DNA of 64,000 nucleotides from Shewanella sp. TC10 (lineage in GTDB: Bacteria > Pseudomonadota > Gammaproteobacteria > Enterobacterales > Shewanellaceae), in NCBI RefSeq assembly GCF_009663145.1, contig NZ_VKHR01000008.1, positions 43,601-107,600 of the forward strand. Reading direction: 5' to 3'. How positions within the stretch are numbered: the stretch's first letter is position 1; each line of letters begins with the position of its first letter. The translations under genes were made by a program, and so were the position numbers. Under the pieces are notes generated by a model. It was given only the letters and a program-made list of their open reading frames with translations, searched no databases and was not told where the DNA came from. This document shows, piece by piece, positions 18,307 through 29,482 of this stretch.

Positions 18307-21168
18307 CTAGCCACGAGGTGGTGGCGGTGCTAATACTTCACGATTACCATTGTGACCTTGGCTACTAACAATCCCTTGAGATTCCATCATTTCAATAATG
18401 CGAGCTGCACGGTTATAACCAATTTTAAACTTACGCTGCACGCTAGAAATTGAACCTCTGCGGGTTTCAGTGACAAAAGCAACTGCCTCATCGTATAACT
18501 GGTCAGTATCGTCATCAGTTTCGGCCGTTTCACCAGGTAACAGGACTTGCTCACCATCACTGACGCCATTTAGAATTTCTTCAACATACTGAGGTTTTCC
18601 ACGGGCATGCCAATCAGCAACGACTTTATGTACTTCATGATCATCGATGAAGGCGCCATGGACACGAATAGGTACACTGGTACCCGGTGGCAAGTAAAGC
18701 ATATCACCCATGCCTAATAAGGTTTCAGCACCTTGTTGATCTAAAATGGTACGTGAATCGATACGTGAAGATACTTGGAATGCAATACGAGTCGGTACGT
18801 TAGCTTTAATCAAACCGGTAATCACATCGACCGATGGACGCTGAGTCGCTAAGATTAAATGGATACCAGCTGCACGTGCTTTTTGCGCAATACGGGCAAT
18901 TAGCTCTTCTACTTTCTTGCCGACAATCATAATCATGTCAGCAAATTCATCAACCACTACAACAATCGAAGGTAATTTATCTAATTCAGGCGCTTGCTCA
19001 TCCATGCTTTCAGATGATTTCCAAAGTGGGTCCACAATCGGTGTACCTGCTTCTTTGGCCAATTTTATTTTGGTGTTATAGCCTTTAAGGTTACGTACAC
19101 CAAGCGCAGACATCAGCTTATATCGACGTTCCATTTCGCCCACACACCAACGAAGTGCATTAGCCGCTTCTTTCATATCGGTCACAACTTCACACAATAA
19201 ATGCGGAATGCCTTCATACACTGAAAGCTCTAGCATTTTCGGGTCAATCATGATGAAACGAACATCTTCTGGGCCAGATTTGTACAAGATACTGGTGATC
19301 ATAACATTCACACCAACCGACTTACCTGAGCCTGTTGTACCGGCAACAAGTAGATGCGGCATTTTACCTAAATCGACAACAACGGGATCGCCTGCGATAT
19401 CCTCTCCAAGCACCATTGATAGATTAGACTGGCTTTCTTCGAAGGTTTTGCTATCTAACACATCACGCATGAACACGGTTTCACGGAACTTATTCGGTAA
19501 CTCTAGGCCGACATAAGCTTTACCCGGGATGACTTCAACTACACGTACACTTTCAGCCAATAATGAACGGGCTAAATCTTTTGAGAGGTTGGTAATTTTC
19601 GAAGCTTTGACTCCTGGTGCTAATTCAAGCTCAAAGCGAGTGACTACAGGGCCTGGGAACACACCAACTACATTAGCGACAATATTAAAGTCAGCTAACT
19701 TGGTTTCCACTAAGCGAGCAACGATATCCAACTCATCTTTTGTGATTGGGTTTTCTTTACGATCTGGTACATCAAGTAAAGTAATACTCGGTAAAGGTGG
19801 CATTGCTACCCGAGGTTGGCTCATAACAACCTGCGGCTCTTGACCTGGAATGATTACCACACCTTCTGCGATATAAGGCTTATCAGTAGGATTGCCGTCA
19901 ACCTGCGCAGCGGGTTGATTTTGCTGCTCATCACCTTGCTGATTTTTAACTGCTGCAGCCATAACAGTTGCACCAATTGATGTAGTGCGCTCAAACTCAT
20001 CGCCAAAATCAATAGCATCAGCATTGTTATTATCAGAACTAGCTTGGTTTGCATGGGTTAAATCAACAGCTGGTGCATCACCAGAAGCAAGCCAAGGCTC
20101 ATTTGAATCATCAACATTGGCGTTAATATTAATCGCCTTAGTATCGCTATTAGCATCCACACTAACTTGTGGCTCTACTCTACCTGTTGTGACTTCCAAG
20201 TGTGCTTGGTCGTTGTCTATTTGATCATCTTGATATTCTTCTGAATTATCTCGACTTGGAATAATCTTAGATTTCATCCGAGCAAACATTGATTGTTTTA
20301 CTGGTTCTTGTTGGTAATCATCTTCATCAATTTCATTTGAACCGTCATCAGAACTACTATTAGCACTATCAAATTGTGGTTCTAGCTTGCCACCATAAGT
20401 TCTTGCAACGGTTTGATCGTCAACTTGAGCGTCTACTGAATGAACGTGAATAGCATCATCAACTTCAGTATCTTGCTCTTCATTGGTTTTATCACGGCCT
20501 TGTTTAAACTTATCGACTACTGACATAAAGCCGCGGGTGTCTTCAGTTTCCTTATCGCCTGCAAAATAACTCGGTAAACTAATGAGCTTTTTAACGCACC
20601 AAATAGTGCCGTAACCTGTCGCTTCAATGACAGTTAACCAACTAATACCTGTAGTTAAAGTAAAGCCGGCGCCAATAAAGCATAGCAGTAATAGTGTGGT
20701 TCCGAGATTATTAAAGTATGGCAACATGGCTTGGCCAATGACATCGCCTGCTACCCCGCCCGCTGAAAACACATACATATCGTCTGCATTCATGCTAGCT
20801 AAAGCTGCCAGTGCTAATACCATCAACATAAAGCCGATGATCCTTAGTCCTACAGAAAAGTAATCGATTTCAAATAACTTATGAGTGCGGTTAAAAATAA
20901 ACCAGCCGGTTGCCGCAATGATGACAGGAATAAGGTAGGCGATAAAACCAAAGAAATAAAATAACACGTCAGCAGTCCAAGCTCCCACTGCGCCAGTGAG
21001 ATTATTAATTTCACCTTGAAAATGAGACTGACTCCAACCCGGATCGCTAGGATCAAAGCTGCTGAGTGCAAGAAGAATGTAAGTTGCTGTCATGCAACAA
21101 ATGATCAATCCACCTTCTAGAAGACGTTGAAGGCCACTAAGTGTTTGAAGACTATTTCCCTGAGACAA
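18307..21168 (-). CDS. ftsK: DNA translocase FtsK
   Basis: A 953 aa septal DNA pump. The N-terminal part has four membrane helices (about residues 20-190) that attach it to the divisome. A Gln/Asp/Asn-rich acidic linker (about 190-450) follows, shorter than in E. coli FtsK. The motor has Walker [13 protein letters not shown] (about residue 610) and Walker [14 protein letters not shown]. The C-terminal gamma winged helix ([22 protein letters not shown]) recognises the KOPS sites that point it to dif, where it activates XerCD. Divergence in the linker is normal for the family. Confidence 0.97.
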   Translation of the reverse strand: MSQGNSLQTLSGLQRLLEGGLIICCMTATYILLALSSFDPSDPGWSQSHFQGEINNLTGAVGAWTADVLFYFFGFIAYLIPVIIAATGWFIFNRTHKLFEIDYFSVGLRIIGFMLMVLALAALASMNADDMYVFSAGGVAGDVIGQAMLPYFNNLGTTLLLLCFIGAGFTLTTGISWLTVIEATGYGTIWCVKKLISLPSYFAGDKETEDTRGFMSVVDKFKQGRDKTNEEQDTEVDDAIHVHSVDAQVDDQTVARTYGGKLEPQFDSANSSSDDGSNEIDEDDYQQEPVKQSMFARMKSKIIPSRDNSEEYQDDQIDNDQAHLEVTTGRVEPQVSVDANSDTKAININANVDDSNEPWLASGDAPAVDLTHANQASSDNNNADAIDFGDEFERTTSIGATVMAAAVKNQQGDEQQNQPAAQVDGNPTDKPYIAEGVVIIPGQEPQVVMSQPRVAMPPLPSITLLDVPDRKENPITKDELDIVARLVETKLADFNIVANVVGVFPGPVVTRFELELAPGVKASKITNLSKDLARSLLAESVRVVEVIPGKAYVGLELPNKFRETVFMRDVLDSKTFEESQSNLSMVLGEDIAGDPVVVDLGKMPHLLVAGTTGSGKSVGVNVMITSILYKSGPEDVRFIMIDPKMLELSVYEGIPHLLCEVVTDMKEAANALRWCVGEMERRYKLMSALGVRNLKGYNTKIKLAKEAGTPIVDPLWKSSESMDEQAPELDKLPSIVVVVDEFADMIMIVGKKVEELIARIAQKARAAGIHLILATQRPSVDVITGLIKANVPTRIAFQVSSRIDSRTILDQQGAETLLGMGDMLYLPPGTSVPIRVHGAFIDDHEVHKVVADWHARGKPQYVEEILNGVSDGEQVLLPGETAETDDDTDQLYDEAVAFVTETRRGSISSVQRKFKIGYNRAARIIEMMESQGIVSSQGHNGNREVLAPPPPRG

Positions 21169-21377
21169 ACGAAAACACCCGAATAAGAATTAAATAAGAA
21201 TGATAACAATAACAGAATATCACTGATGTTGCAGTGATTATGCAATGCTAAGAAGACAAGCTCAACCTAATGTTTTCAGATAGATGGCAGCTTAACCAAA
21301 AATTAATTTCCCATTTATTATTAGGCTATTTTTGCATCAATAAAGCGGGGATTTGGAGCTTGAAGTGAAATTTAGGC

Positions 21378-21408
21378 AAAAAAATAAAGGGCGATGCCCT
21401 TTATTTTT
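21378..21408 (-). terminator. lrp terminator
   Basis: AAATAAAGGGC pairs with GCCCTTTATTT around GAT, with A- and T-runs on both sides, 15 bases after the lrp stop codon. The remaining bases between here and ftsK show nothing recognisable. Confidence 0.85.
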
Positions 21409-21422
21409 ATTGGTCAGAAAGT

Positions 21423-21929
21423 TTAGTAGCTATCCGCTAATAAATTTAATGCGACTTTATTAGTTTGTTTGACTTCTTCCATGACCACATAAGTACGAGT
21501 ATCAGAAACTGATGGCAACTTAAGTAGTGTCTCACCTAATAAACGACGATATGCCGACATATCAGATACGCGAGTCTTCAATAGATAATCAAAGTCACCA
21601 GAAACTAAATGACATTCTTGAATATCATCGAGTAACTGAACGGCTTTGTTGAAGCGCTCAAAAATATCTGGCGTATCGCGTGTCAACGTGATTTCCACAA
21701 ACACAAGTAAAGATGCACCAAGATAATGAGGGTTAACTAATGCAGTGTAGCCATTAATGTAACCTTGTTTCTCGAGACGCTTAACTCGCTCTAAACAAGG
21801 AGTAGGACTAAGCCCCACTCTTTTCGATAACTCCACGTTTGATATGCGACCATCAACTTGAAGTTCATTGAGGATATTACGGTCAATCCGATCTAAATCT
21901 TTTACAGAATTTTTCTTATTATTTGCCAT
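21423..21929 (-). CDS. lrp: Leucine-responsive regulatory protein Lrp
   Basis: A 168 aa Lrp/AsnC-family regulator. The N-terminal HTH covers LDRIDRNILNELQVDGRISNVEL...RVGLSPTPCLERVKRLE. The C-terminal RAM/ligand domain contains GASLLVFVEITL and ECHLVSGDFDYLLKTRV. Length and sequence are those of the global Lrp of gammaproteobacteria rather than AsnC. It is divergent from ald, a common Lrp target, with 180 bp between the start codons. Confidence 0.95.
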   Translation of the reverse strand: MANNKKNSVKDLDRIDRNILNELQVDGRISNVELSKRVGLSPTPCLERVKRLEKQGYINGYTALVNPHYLGASLLVFVEITLTRDTPDIFERFNKAVQLLDDIQECHLVSGDFDYLLKTRVSDMSAYRRLLGETLLKLPSVSDTRTYVVMEEVKQTNKVALNLLADSY

Positions 21930-22109
21930 ATTATTAACCTTGCTTTAGCACAAAAACAACATATTCATCTTTTAATGTGTAAAGTTTAGCAGCATAAACT
22001 GCGTCTTGGGCACTATACTAGACTTCCCTGAAATAAGCACGTATCAGGCGACCGATTATAATAACAATTGAATTGTCAACAACGACAACTGATTAAATAG
22101 AGGCACAAA

Positions 22110-23225
22110 ATGATTATTGGTATCCCTACTGAAATCAAAAACCACGAGTACCGTGTAGGTATGGTTCCTTCAAGCGTTCGCGAATTAACGATTAAAGGCC
22201 ATGATGTATTCGTACAATCTGATGCTGGTATTGGCATTGGCTTTACCAATCAAGATTATATTGACGCTGGTGCTTCTATTTTAGAAACAGCTGCAGAAGT
22301 GTTTGCACAATCAGACATGATTGTGAAAGTGAAAGAGCCTCAAGCCATTGAGCGCGCTATGCTTCGTGAAGATCAAATCCTATTTACGTACCTGCATTTA
22401 GCCCCTGATATGCCGCAAACTGAAGACTTAATCAAAAGTAAATCAGTCTGTATCGCTTATGAAACTGTAACAGATGACCGTGGTGGCCTTCCTTTATTAG
22501 CACCTATGTCAGAAGTCGCTGGGCGCATGTCTATTCAAGCAGGTGCTCGCGCCCTTGAAAAGTCATTAGGCGGACGTGGCATGTTACTTGGCGGTGTGCC
22601 AGGTGTTGAGCCAGCTAAAGTGGTTATCATTGGCGGTGGTATGGTTGGTACTAATGCTGCACAAATGGCTGTAGGCATGGGCGCTGATGTGGTTGTACTT
22701 GACCGTAGCATCGATGCATTGCGTCGTTTAAACGTTCAGTTTGGTTCTTCAGTTAAAGCAATTTACTCAACTGCTGATGCTATTGAACGTCATGTTATTG
22801 ATGCTGACTTAGTTATTGGTGGAGTACTTGTACCAGGCGCTGCAGCACCTAAGCTAGTTACGCGTGACATGATTGCACGTATGAAACCAGGCAGTGCAAT
22901 TGTCGATGTAGCAATTGACCAAGGTGGCTGTGTAGAGACTTCTTACGCAACAACTCACCAAGAGCCAACGTATATTGTTGATGACGTTGTTCACTACTGT
23001 GTAGCGAACATGCCTGGTGCTGTAGCTCGTACATCTACCTTTGCGCTTAACAATGCAACGCTACCGTACATCCTAAAGCTTGCTAACCTTGGTTACAAAA
23101 AGGCGCTACTTGCTGATCAACACTTACTAAATGGCCTCAACGTTATCCATGGCAAATTAGTATGTAAAGAAGTGGCAGAAGCGTTAGAACTTGAGTTCAC
23201 TGAACCTAAAATCATGCTTGGCTAA
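22110..23225 (+). CDS. ald: Alanine dehydrogenase
   Basis: A 371 aa NAD-dependent enzyme interconverting L-alanine with pyruvate and ammonia. The N-terminal catalytic domain has [16 protein letters not shown] and VKVKEPQ (pyruvate-binding Lys) and the catalytic His in [10 protein letters not shown]. The Rossmann domain has [24 protein letters not shown] (about residues 170-195). The C-terminus contains [24 protein letters not shown]. The ATG is preceded by AGAGG. Divergence from lrp suggests Lrp control. A terminator follows. Confidence 0.96.
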   Translation: MIIGIPTEIKNHEYRVGMVPSSVRELTIKGHDVFVQSDAGIGIGFTNQDYIDAGASILETAAEVFAQSDMIVKVKEPQAIERAMLREDQILFTYLHLAPDMPQTEDLIKSKSVCIAYETVTDDRGGLPLLAPMSEVAGRMSIQAGARALEKSLGGRGMLLGGVPGVEPAKVVIIGGGMVGTNAAQMAVGMGADVVVLDRSIDALRRLNVQFGSSVKAIYSTADAIERHVIDADLVIGGVLVPGAAAPKLVTRDMIARMKPGSAIVDVAIDQGGCVETSYATTHQEPTYIVDDVVHYCVANMPGAVARTSTFALNNATLPYILKLANLGYKKALLADQHLLNGLNVIHGKLVCKEVAEALELEFTEPKIMLG

Positions 23226-23261
23226 TTGCTTATCTCGCATTATTTGAATCATAATTTGATT

Positions 23262-23288
23262 AAAAACCGCTCTTGGAGCGGTTTTTTT
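23262..23288 (+). terminator. ald terminator
   Basis: CCGCTC pairs with GAGCGG around TTG, flanked by AAAAA and TTTTTTT. The following 370 bp to yjbQ contain no gene or site I can name. Confidence 0.85.
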
Positions 23289-23664
23289 ATGTACAAAAAT
23301 CGTCAAAACTGGCTTTTATTTACTCCACTTTAAATGTAACACTTTGCATCAATCGTTCGTTTTACAACCAGCTTACACGCGTTTGCTTAAAATTCAGGGT
23401 TAACCAATCAGCATTTTAAGCAATTTGAATGATTAGTTAAAAAATTTGAATAATAAACATTATTTCAAGTCGCTCCTCTACAGCCCTCACTCAGTATAGC
23501 TTTCAGTTAAAAACAAACAGAATTTGTTATCAAAATAACACTCATGCTTTGCAATAGGGTTTTATTCTATTTAATTTTTTTAAAGCAGTGTTTTTGACTA
23601 TTGGTAAAAAAGCGAAAAATCTCTACAATCTAGCTAATATTTTCATATTAAGAAGTGACTTAAA

Positions 23665-24084
23665 ATGTGGTTTCAAAAACAAATCAGTTTACAAGCTCGG
23701 TCGCGTGGTTTTCATTTAATCACTGATGAAATCCTACAACAAATTCCTGAATTAGCTAATTTCTCGGTCGGCATCATGCATGTATTTTTACAACATACAT
23801 CGGCCTCTATCACCATTAACGAAAATGCTGATCCAAGTGTTAGGCAAGATTTTGAATCCTATTTTAATCGAACAGCTGCTGAAAATGAGCCTTATTATGT
23901 ACATACCTATGAGGGTAGCGATGATATGCCAGCACATTTGAAATCAAGCTTATTGGGATGTGAGTTGTCAATTCCGATTAATCAAGGTCAATTAGCTGTG
24001 GGAACGTGGCAAGGGATCTATCTTGGCGAACATAGAAATCACGGTGGTAGTAGACGAGTGTTAATTACCATTCAAGGTGAATGA
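23665..24084 (+). CDS. yjbQ: YjbQ family protein (UPF0047)
   Basis: A 139 aa single-domain protein of the YjbQ/UPF0047 family, whose members bind a metal and form trimers; some show weak thiamin-phosphate synthase activity, but the physiological role is open. Conserved motifs are QHTSASITINENADPSVRQDFE and GTWQGIYLGEHRNHGGSRRV, which hold the metal-binding His residues. It stands alone between ald and the convergent GGDEF-EAL gene. Confidence 0.9.
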   Translation: MWFQKQISLQARSRGFHLITDEILQQIPELANFSVGIMHVFLQHTSASITINENADPSVRQDFESYFNRTAAENEPYYVHTYEGSDDMPAHLKSSLLGCELSIPINQGQLAVGTWQGIYLGEHRNHGGSRRVLITIQGE

Positions 24085-24168
24085 TGGCTTGCCATTCTTG
24101 TTCTCGTTAGAATCAATTAAGCAGTCATCATTTCGCTTAGCGCAATCATTAACAGTTAATAGCTAGCC

Positions 24169-26415
24169 TCATTGAGATTCAAGTAAGTCATAAAAAGCGT
24201 TTTTTGGCATTGGCTTATAGAAAAAATAACCTTGTATAGCATCAACATGATTGCTTTTGACAAAATCTAGCTGCGCTTTAGTCTCTACACCTTCAGCTGT
24301 GACCGAAAGTTCAAGCGCATTACTCATACTGGCAATGGCCTCTACTAATGCTTTATGTCGGGGCCCTTGTTCTATCTTTTGAATGAAAGCTTTATCGATT
24401 TTAATTTGATCGACAGGAAAGTTGGCTAGATAAGATAATGATGAGTAGCCAGTACCAAAATCATCAACCGAAATTTTAATGCCCCACTCTCTGAGTTGAT
24501 TAAGTAGGTTTTCAATATTTTGATGTTGATCCATCATCAACGACTCAGTTATTTCGAGCGTTAGCAATTCAAACGGAAAATCTGTTAAAGATTGCTCGTC
24601 CAAAAACTCTTCAAATGAAGACAGAAACTGTTTTTGCAGTTCATCAGTTAAAAACTCACAAGTAGAAACATTGACAGATAACGCAATAGGTTTACCTTGA
24701 TTCCAATGTTCTGCAATGATCTCTAACGCTTGTTTTCTTACCCATTTGCCAATAGGTACAATTAGCCCAGACTGCTCAGCTATCGGAATAAACTCTTCAG
24801 GGGAGATAAACTCACCGTTGAGTTGCCAGCGCAGCAAAATTTCAGCTTTTTCAATTTTTGTTGAGTCGATAGAAATTATGGGTTGATAGTAAAGTTCAAA
24901 TGCTTCTTTGTTTAACGCTTTACTTAACTCCATTTGCAAATAAGCCGTTCTCTCAGCATTCTTTTGCATCGTTTTATTAAAAAACTGATAGTTATTTCGA
25001 CCTTTAAGTTTTACGTCGTACATTGCTTGGCCAGCAAAATTAATCAAAGATTCAACGATGGTAGAATCATCAGGATAACGAGATATACCAATACTCATAG
25101 ATGGGTGAACATGTTGTTGCTCGATAACCACCACATCTGCCACCGCTTGATTAATCTCTTTTGCCAATGAAATCAGTTCGCGTTCTGAAATCTTGCCAGG
25201 TATGAATATTCCAAACTCATCCCCTGCAATCCTGGCTAATAAACTATTTTGTGGTGAGATTAAGCTAATTCGGTCCGCAACTTCTTTAAGTAATACGTCA
25301 CCGTTTTCGTGACCTAAACTATCATTAATCAGTTTAAAGTTATCAATGTCCATCAGTAATACGCTACAAGCAATATCTTGTTGCTTAGTACGTTCATGTT
25401 GCCAAACGTAATCATAAATTTTATCTAAAAAACAACGGCGATTAGCTAAACTCGTTAACGCATCATTGTTTGCTTGAAAATGGATTAACTTATTGGCACT
25501 TTTATGTTCGCTAATATCGGTAATCAGCCAAGAAAAGCAATTTTGCTCGCCATGATAATCTCTAAACGTAGTCACTGTGACTTCAGCATCAAAAGTCTGG
25601 CCATTTCGCTTGTAGCCAATTAATTCGCCTTGCCAGGTTTTCCCTTTGGCTAAGCTTTTTAGCATCGAGCTTAATGATTTCTCGTCAGATTGCTCGAAGA
25701 AAGCTTCAGGTTCAAATACTGACTGTTCAGCAGTAAAGTCGCGGGTAATCGTTTTGAACATAGGGTTTACAAGTAAAAGTGAATGGGTATCTGTGGTAAT
25801 AACCAAACCCATGGGTAACTTGCTGAATATTCGGCTAGTTAACCTTTGAAGATGTAGTGCCTGACTACGTTCAATTGCTAAACTGCCTAACTTAGCGGCC
25901 TCTTGGATCAGTTCAAGATCTAAATCAGACGGAGACTTTTTAGTATCATAATACATAGCGAATGTGCCCAGCACTTCACCATGTGAATCAATAATAGGTT
26001 CAGACCAACACGCTTTTAATCCTGCTTTAAGGGGTAACTCTTTGTAAGCAGCCCAATTGGGATGGGTTTCAATATCTTCAACAATTATTCGTTTACCTGT
26101 TGCAGCTGCTGCGCCACAAGAACCAACGTCGGGTCCTATTTCTACGCCATGGATAGCTTGATTGTATTCTTCTGGAAGGCTTGGAGCTGCACCATTAAGT
26201 AGTCGTTTTTTATCATTACTGAGTAATAAGACAGAGGCTTTAGTACCTATTTTTTGTGCTTCAATGGAAAGGACTAATGAATGAAGAATTTCTCGAAGTG
26301 GCGAACCTGAAAGAACCATAGATAAAATTGTACTATAGCGTTCAATGCTTGATGAGCGGTGAGTTAACACAGCAAAACTTTCAGTGTTTGTGCTTTTATA
26401 CTGCGCGCTATCCAT
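24169..26415 (-). CDS. GAF-PAS-GGDEF-EAL cyclic-di-GMP turnover protein
   Basis: A 748 aa protein with no membrane helix, so probably cytoplasmic. A GAF domain covers about residues 20-185 (GPDVGSCGAAAATGKRIIVEDI is typical), a PAS domain 190-305, GGDEF 315-475 and EAL 490-745. The GGDEF signature is RIAGDEF, i.e. AGDEF, a variant sometimes still active. The RxxD inhibitory site is missing (SPQN at that place). The EAL part reads AEILLRW, with NVS, TES, DDFGTGYSS, IKID and AEGVET kept, so phosphodiesterase activity is likely. It is monocistronic. The GAF and PAS ligands are unknown. Confidence 0.92.
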   Translation of the reverse strand: MDSAQYKSTNTESFAVLTHRSSSIERYSTILSMVLSGSPLREILHSLVLSIEAQKIGTKASVLLLSNDKKRLLNGAAPSLPEEYNQAIHGVEIGPDVGSCGAAAATGKRIIVEDIETHPNWAAYKELPLKAGLKACWSEPIIDSHGEVLGTFAMYYDTKKSPSDLDLELIQEAAKLGSLAIERSQALHLQRLTSRIFSKLPMGLVITTDTHSLLLVNPMFKTITRDFTAEQSVFEPEAFFEQSDEKSLSSMLKSLAKGKTWQGELIGYKRNGQTFDAEVTVTTFRDYHGEQNCFSWLITDISEHKSANKLIHFQANNDALTSLANRRCFLDKIYDYVWQHERTKQQDIACSVLLMDIDNFKLINDSLGHENGDVLLKEVADRISLISPQNSLLARIAGDEFGIFIPGKISERELISLAKEINQAVADVVVIEQQHVHPSMSIGISRYPDDSTIVESLINFAGQAMYDVKLKGRNNYQFFNKTMQKNAERTAYLQMELSKALNKEAFELYYQPIISIDSTKIEKAEILLRWQLNGEFISPEEFIPIAEQSGLIVPIGKWVRKQALEIIAEHWNQGKPIALSVNVSTCEFLTDELQKQFLSSFEEFLDEQSLTDFPFELLTLEITESLMMDQHQNIENLLNQLREWGIKISVDDFGTGYSSLSYLANFPVDQIKIDKAFIQKIEQGPRHKALVEAIASMSNALELSVTAEGVETKAQLDFVKSNHVDAIQGYFFYKPMPKNAFYDLLESQ

Positions 26416-26621
26416 ATAGCTCCTACAATTTTAATCTCGTCTATCACTGTTTATGACAGTTTTATTTTTCTATGCTCTATATGAGAAGATTATGCATATT
26501 CCAAGACAAAATCAACAAACCCCCTACACCTCTTTAACAAGTATTTTATAGGTAAGTTTTTCAAACCTATGTTTCACCTAACCAAATTAAAATCTACGAC
26601 TTTATATGCTACATAAAGTAA

Positions 26622-26656
26622 AAAAGCAGTATTGTCTGCTGACAATACTGCTTTTA
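26622..26656 (-). terminator. Terminator of the RsmB-like methyltransferase gene
   Basis: A 13 bp perfect stem AAGCAGTATTGTC / GACAATACTGCTT closes a TGCT loop, with A- and T-runs on either side. Confidence 0.85.
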
Positions 26657-26685
26657 GTACTTGTTTTATTTTAAAACAATTGAAT

Positions 26686-27903
26686 TTACGCTTCGCTAAC
26701 ACGCTCCATTCGAGCTAAATAAAAACCATCAAATCCATGTTCTGAAACAAGAATCTCTTCATCATCAATTAATTTAAAATGAGGATTGGCTGCAATAAAC
26801 GCATCTACTTGATTACGGTTCTCGTCAGGCATAATTGAACACGTCGCATACACTAACATCCCACCGACTTTCACCATACGGCTATAGCTTTGTAGAATGT
26901 CTTTCTGTAATTCGATTAATACAGGCAAACGTTCAGGAGTATCGCGCCATTTCGAATCAGGATTGCGTTTAAGTACACCTAAACCAGAACACGGTACATC
27001 TAACAGAACACGATCTGCTGTGAGCTTCAAACGCTTAATGGTTTTACTGCTAGCGATGATGCGAGTCTCAACATTATGAGCGCCCGCTCTACGAGCACGT
27101 GATTTAAGATTATCTAATTTCCACTGCTCAACATCCATGGCAAGTAAGCGACCTTTGCCTTTCATTTGCGCAGCAATATGAAGGGTTTTGCCACCAGCAC
27201 CTGCACAAGCATCAACAACTCGCATACCAGGTTTAGCGTCTACTGCTGCGGCAACAAGTTGCGATCCTGCATCTTGCTGTTCAAAAAAACCTTCTTTGAA
27301 CGCAGATGTTTTAAATAGCGCTGAGTCTGAACGTACTTCAAGGGCGCTTTCTACCCCTTCAACTTCAGCTGTAGCAACTAACTCTTTGGTTAAACGTTGC
27401 TTTAACTCATCCCTAGTTCCTTTAAGCGAGTTAGCACGAATATATCGTTTTGGAACAGCTGTTAACGCAGCACGCTCAGCTGGCCATTTGTCACCTAATT
27501 GCTCAGCACCTAAAGTATCTAACCACTCAGGACAGCCATCCCATAATGCAGCTTGTGTTTTCGCTTGTGCAATTCGTGCTGCAAAATCTTCAGCATCAAC
27601 CTGTAATGCATATTCCATTTTAGGCAATTCAAGTTCATGAAATAAATGCCAACCATTGATAAGTTTCGATCCCATACGTTCAATATCATCCGCTTTCATA
27701 TCAACTAAATAGCAGTAAAGATTTAAACGTCGAAGGATATCACCTGTCACAGTCGTTATGCGGGCTAATTCTGCTGGCGGATATTGCATGCCAGAAAAGT
27801 TGTGAGAATATGCTCTATCTAATGGTTTACCATCAGTTAACACCATGGTTAGCACATCAATTACCAGTTCAGATGAACTGCCAGAAAGTGGGAAAGTCAG
27901 CAT
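26686..27903 (-). CDS. RsmB/NOP-family RNA (cytosine-5) methyltransferase
   Basis: A 405 aa SAM-dependent methyltransferase. The SAM-binding motif is VVDACAGAGGKTLHIAAQMKG (about residues 235-255). The two catalytic cysteine motifs are PCSGLGVLKRNPD (motif IV) and YATCSIMPDENRNQVDAFI (motif VI). The substrate is most likely rRNA. The N-terminal part (1-140) is not the NusB-like domain of RsmB proper, nor is the PUA tail of RsmF present, so this is a separate branch. ATG at 27903 was chosen; an in-frame GTG at 27915 would add four residues. It has its own terminator. Confidence 0.87.
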   Translation of the reverse strand: MLTFPLSGSSSELVIDVLTMVLTDGKPLDRAYSHNFSGMQYPPAELARITTVTGDILRRLNLYCYLVDMKADDIERMGSKLINGWHLFHELELPKMEYALQVDAEDFAARIAQAKTQAALWDGCPEWLDTLGAEQLGDKWPAERAALTAVPKRYIRANSLKGTRDELKQRLTKELVATAEVEGVESALEVRSDSALFKTSAFKEGFFEQQDAGSQLVAAAVDAKPGMRVVDACAGAGGKTLHIAAQMKGKGRLLAMDVEQWKLDNLKSRARRAGAHNVETRIIASSKTIKRLKLTADRVLLDVPCSGLGVLKRNPDSKWRDTPERLPVLIELQKDILQSYSRMVKVGGMLVYATCSIMPDENRNQVDAFIAANPHFKLIDDEEILVSEHGFDGFYLARMERVSEA

Positions 27904-28045
27904 TGGGGATCTCACAGAGTAAAGAAAAAGAAGTTATTACAGAAAAAGCGCTTGGATCATAGGAGCTAACTTGCTCTAGCGCAAGTATTGATTACGATTT
28001 ATCAGGCTTAAAGCCATTTAAAATATAATAAAAGCCTGAAATATA

Positions 28046-28070
28046 AAAAGCAGCCAGATGGCTGCTTTTA
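28046..28070 (-). terminator. Terminator of the sugar MFS gene
   Basis: AAAAGCAGCCA pairs with TGGCTGCTTTT around a two-base centre; a T-run follows on the minus strand, 32 bases past the stop. Confidence 0.8.
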
Positions 28071-28101
28071 TATTATTAACAAGTAACAAAAATCAGATGC
28101 T

Positions 28102-29370
28102 TTAAGGTAATTTAGACCCTTTAGCACCGTAAAACACGATAAATGCATAACATACTACAGGCAAAATAAATGCAGGTTGTATGCCCATTGAATCGGCCAT
28201 AACACCTTGAAGTAACGGAATGATTGCGCCACCAACAATGGCTAAACATAATATGCCACTGCCTTGAGATGTATGTGGACCTAGATCTCTTAGGGCTAAA
28301 CTGAAAATAGTTGGGAACATAATAGAATTAAACAAACCTACTGCAAGAATTGCATACATAGCAACTTCGCCACTGGTGTACATTGCGATTAATACTAATA
28401 GCGCAGCAACAAAGCCATTAAATGCCAACACTTTACCAGCTGCGATCTTTTGCATCACAGCAGAACCAATAAAGCGCCCTACCATCGCGCCGCCCCAGTA
28501 ATAGGTAATGTATTTCGCAGCGTCTGCCTCTTTAAGTCCAACGATATGCTCTTCGCCTAAAAAGTTAACTAAGAAACTACCAATGGAGACTTCTGCACCC
28601 ACATAAACAAATATACCCACTGCACCGAGTACGAGATGCATACTTTGCGTTGCACTGGTTTTACCTTTATAGCTCACTTCACCTGTTGAGTTTTGCTCAA
28701 CATGGGACTCAATAACAGGAAGTTTTAACTTGGCAAAAATGATTGCAAGAACTGCTAATGTGGCTGCAAGGAACAGATATGGCATTTTAACCACTTCAGC
28801 CTCAGCTTGAGCATGACTTAGCTCGCCTACTGCTCCACTGGCAACAGATAGAATCAATATTGCGCCAAAATAAGGTGCAACTGTAGTACCTAATGCATTA
28901 AAAGCTTGGGTTAAATTTAGACGACTTGAGGCAGTCTCTTCGCTACCGAGCGCATTTACATAAGGGTTAGCTGCAACTTGCAAGATGGTGATGCCTGATG
29001 CGAGTACAAATAACGCCCCTAAAAACAGGCCATAAACAGCAAAATCCGCTGCAGGGTAAAACAGTGCACAACCAAAACTTGCAATCACAAGTCCGGTCAC
29101 TATGCCTCTTTGATAGCCAAGTTTTTTAACTAATTTACCAGCAGGCAACGACACTAAGAAGTATGCGCCAAAGAAACAAAACTGAATCAACATCGCTTCG
29201 GTATAACTTAGCGAGAACACAGCTTTCAAATGTGGAATTAAAATGTCATTTAAGCAGGTAATAAAACCCCACATAAAAAATAATGATGTGAGCGATACGA
29301 GTGCAAAACGATATTTCCCATCGCCTGAATGGCTGACGGTTGCAGTTCCGCTTGAAATTGTTGAGGCCAT
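28102..29370 (-). CDS. FucP/GluP-type sugar:H+ symporter (MFS)
   Basis: A 422 aa inner-membrane transporter with twelve helices of the FucP/GluP branch. Signatures are [19 protein letters not shown] in helix 1, [23 protein letters not shown], and [34 protein letters not shown] in the middle. Relatives import glucose, galactose, fucose or N-acetylglucosamine. It lies 112 bp downstream of a cytoplasmic alpha-glucosidase gene on the same strand, which favours glucose or a related hexose set free by the exported glucosidases. The exact substrate is not readable. A hairpin in the gap may reduce read-through. Confidence 0.85.
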   Translation of the reverse strand: MASTISSGTATVSHSGDGKYRFALVSLTSLFFMWGFITCLNDILIPHLKAVFSLSYTEAMLIQFCFFGAYFLVSLPAGKLVKKLGYQRGIVTGLVIASFGCALFYPAADFAVYGLFLGALFVLASGITILQVAANPYVNALGSEETASSRLNLTQAFNALGTTVAPYFGAILILSVASGAVGELSHAQAEAEVVKMPYLFLAATLAVLAIIFAKLKLPVIESHVEQNSTGEVSYKGKTSATQSMHLVLGAVGIFVYVGAEVSIGSFLVNFLGEEHIVGLKEADAAKYITYYWGGAMVGRFIGSAVMQKIAAGKVLAFNGFVAALLVLIAMYTSGEVAMYAILAVGLFNSIMFPTIFSLALRDLGPHTSQGSGILCLAIVGGAIIPLLQGVMADSMGIQPAFILPVVCYAFIVFYGAKGSKLP

Positions 29371-29445
29371 AATTTAGATACTCTTGTTATTGTATTAAGA
29401 AACTTATACTGAGTTATCGGCTTGAATAATGAGTCAAGCTTATAA

Positions 29446-29473
29446 ACTAAAACAGCAACCCGAAGGTTGCTGT
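29446..29473 (-). terminator. Hairpin between the alpha-glucosidase and sugar MFS genes
   Basis: ACAGCAACC and GGTTGCTGT enclose CGAA, which reads as a C-UUCG-G tetraloop in the minus-strand RNA, followed by TTTTAGTTT. It is probably a partial terminator that lowers expression of the downstream transporter. Confidence 0.65.
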
Positions 29474-29482
29474 AATATCAAC

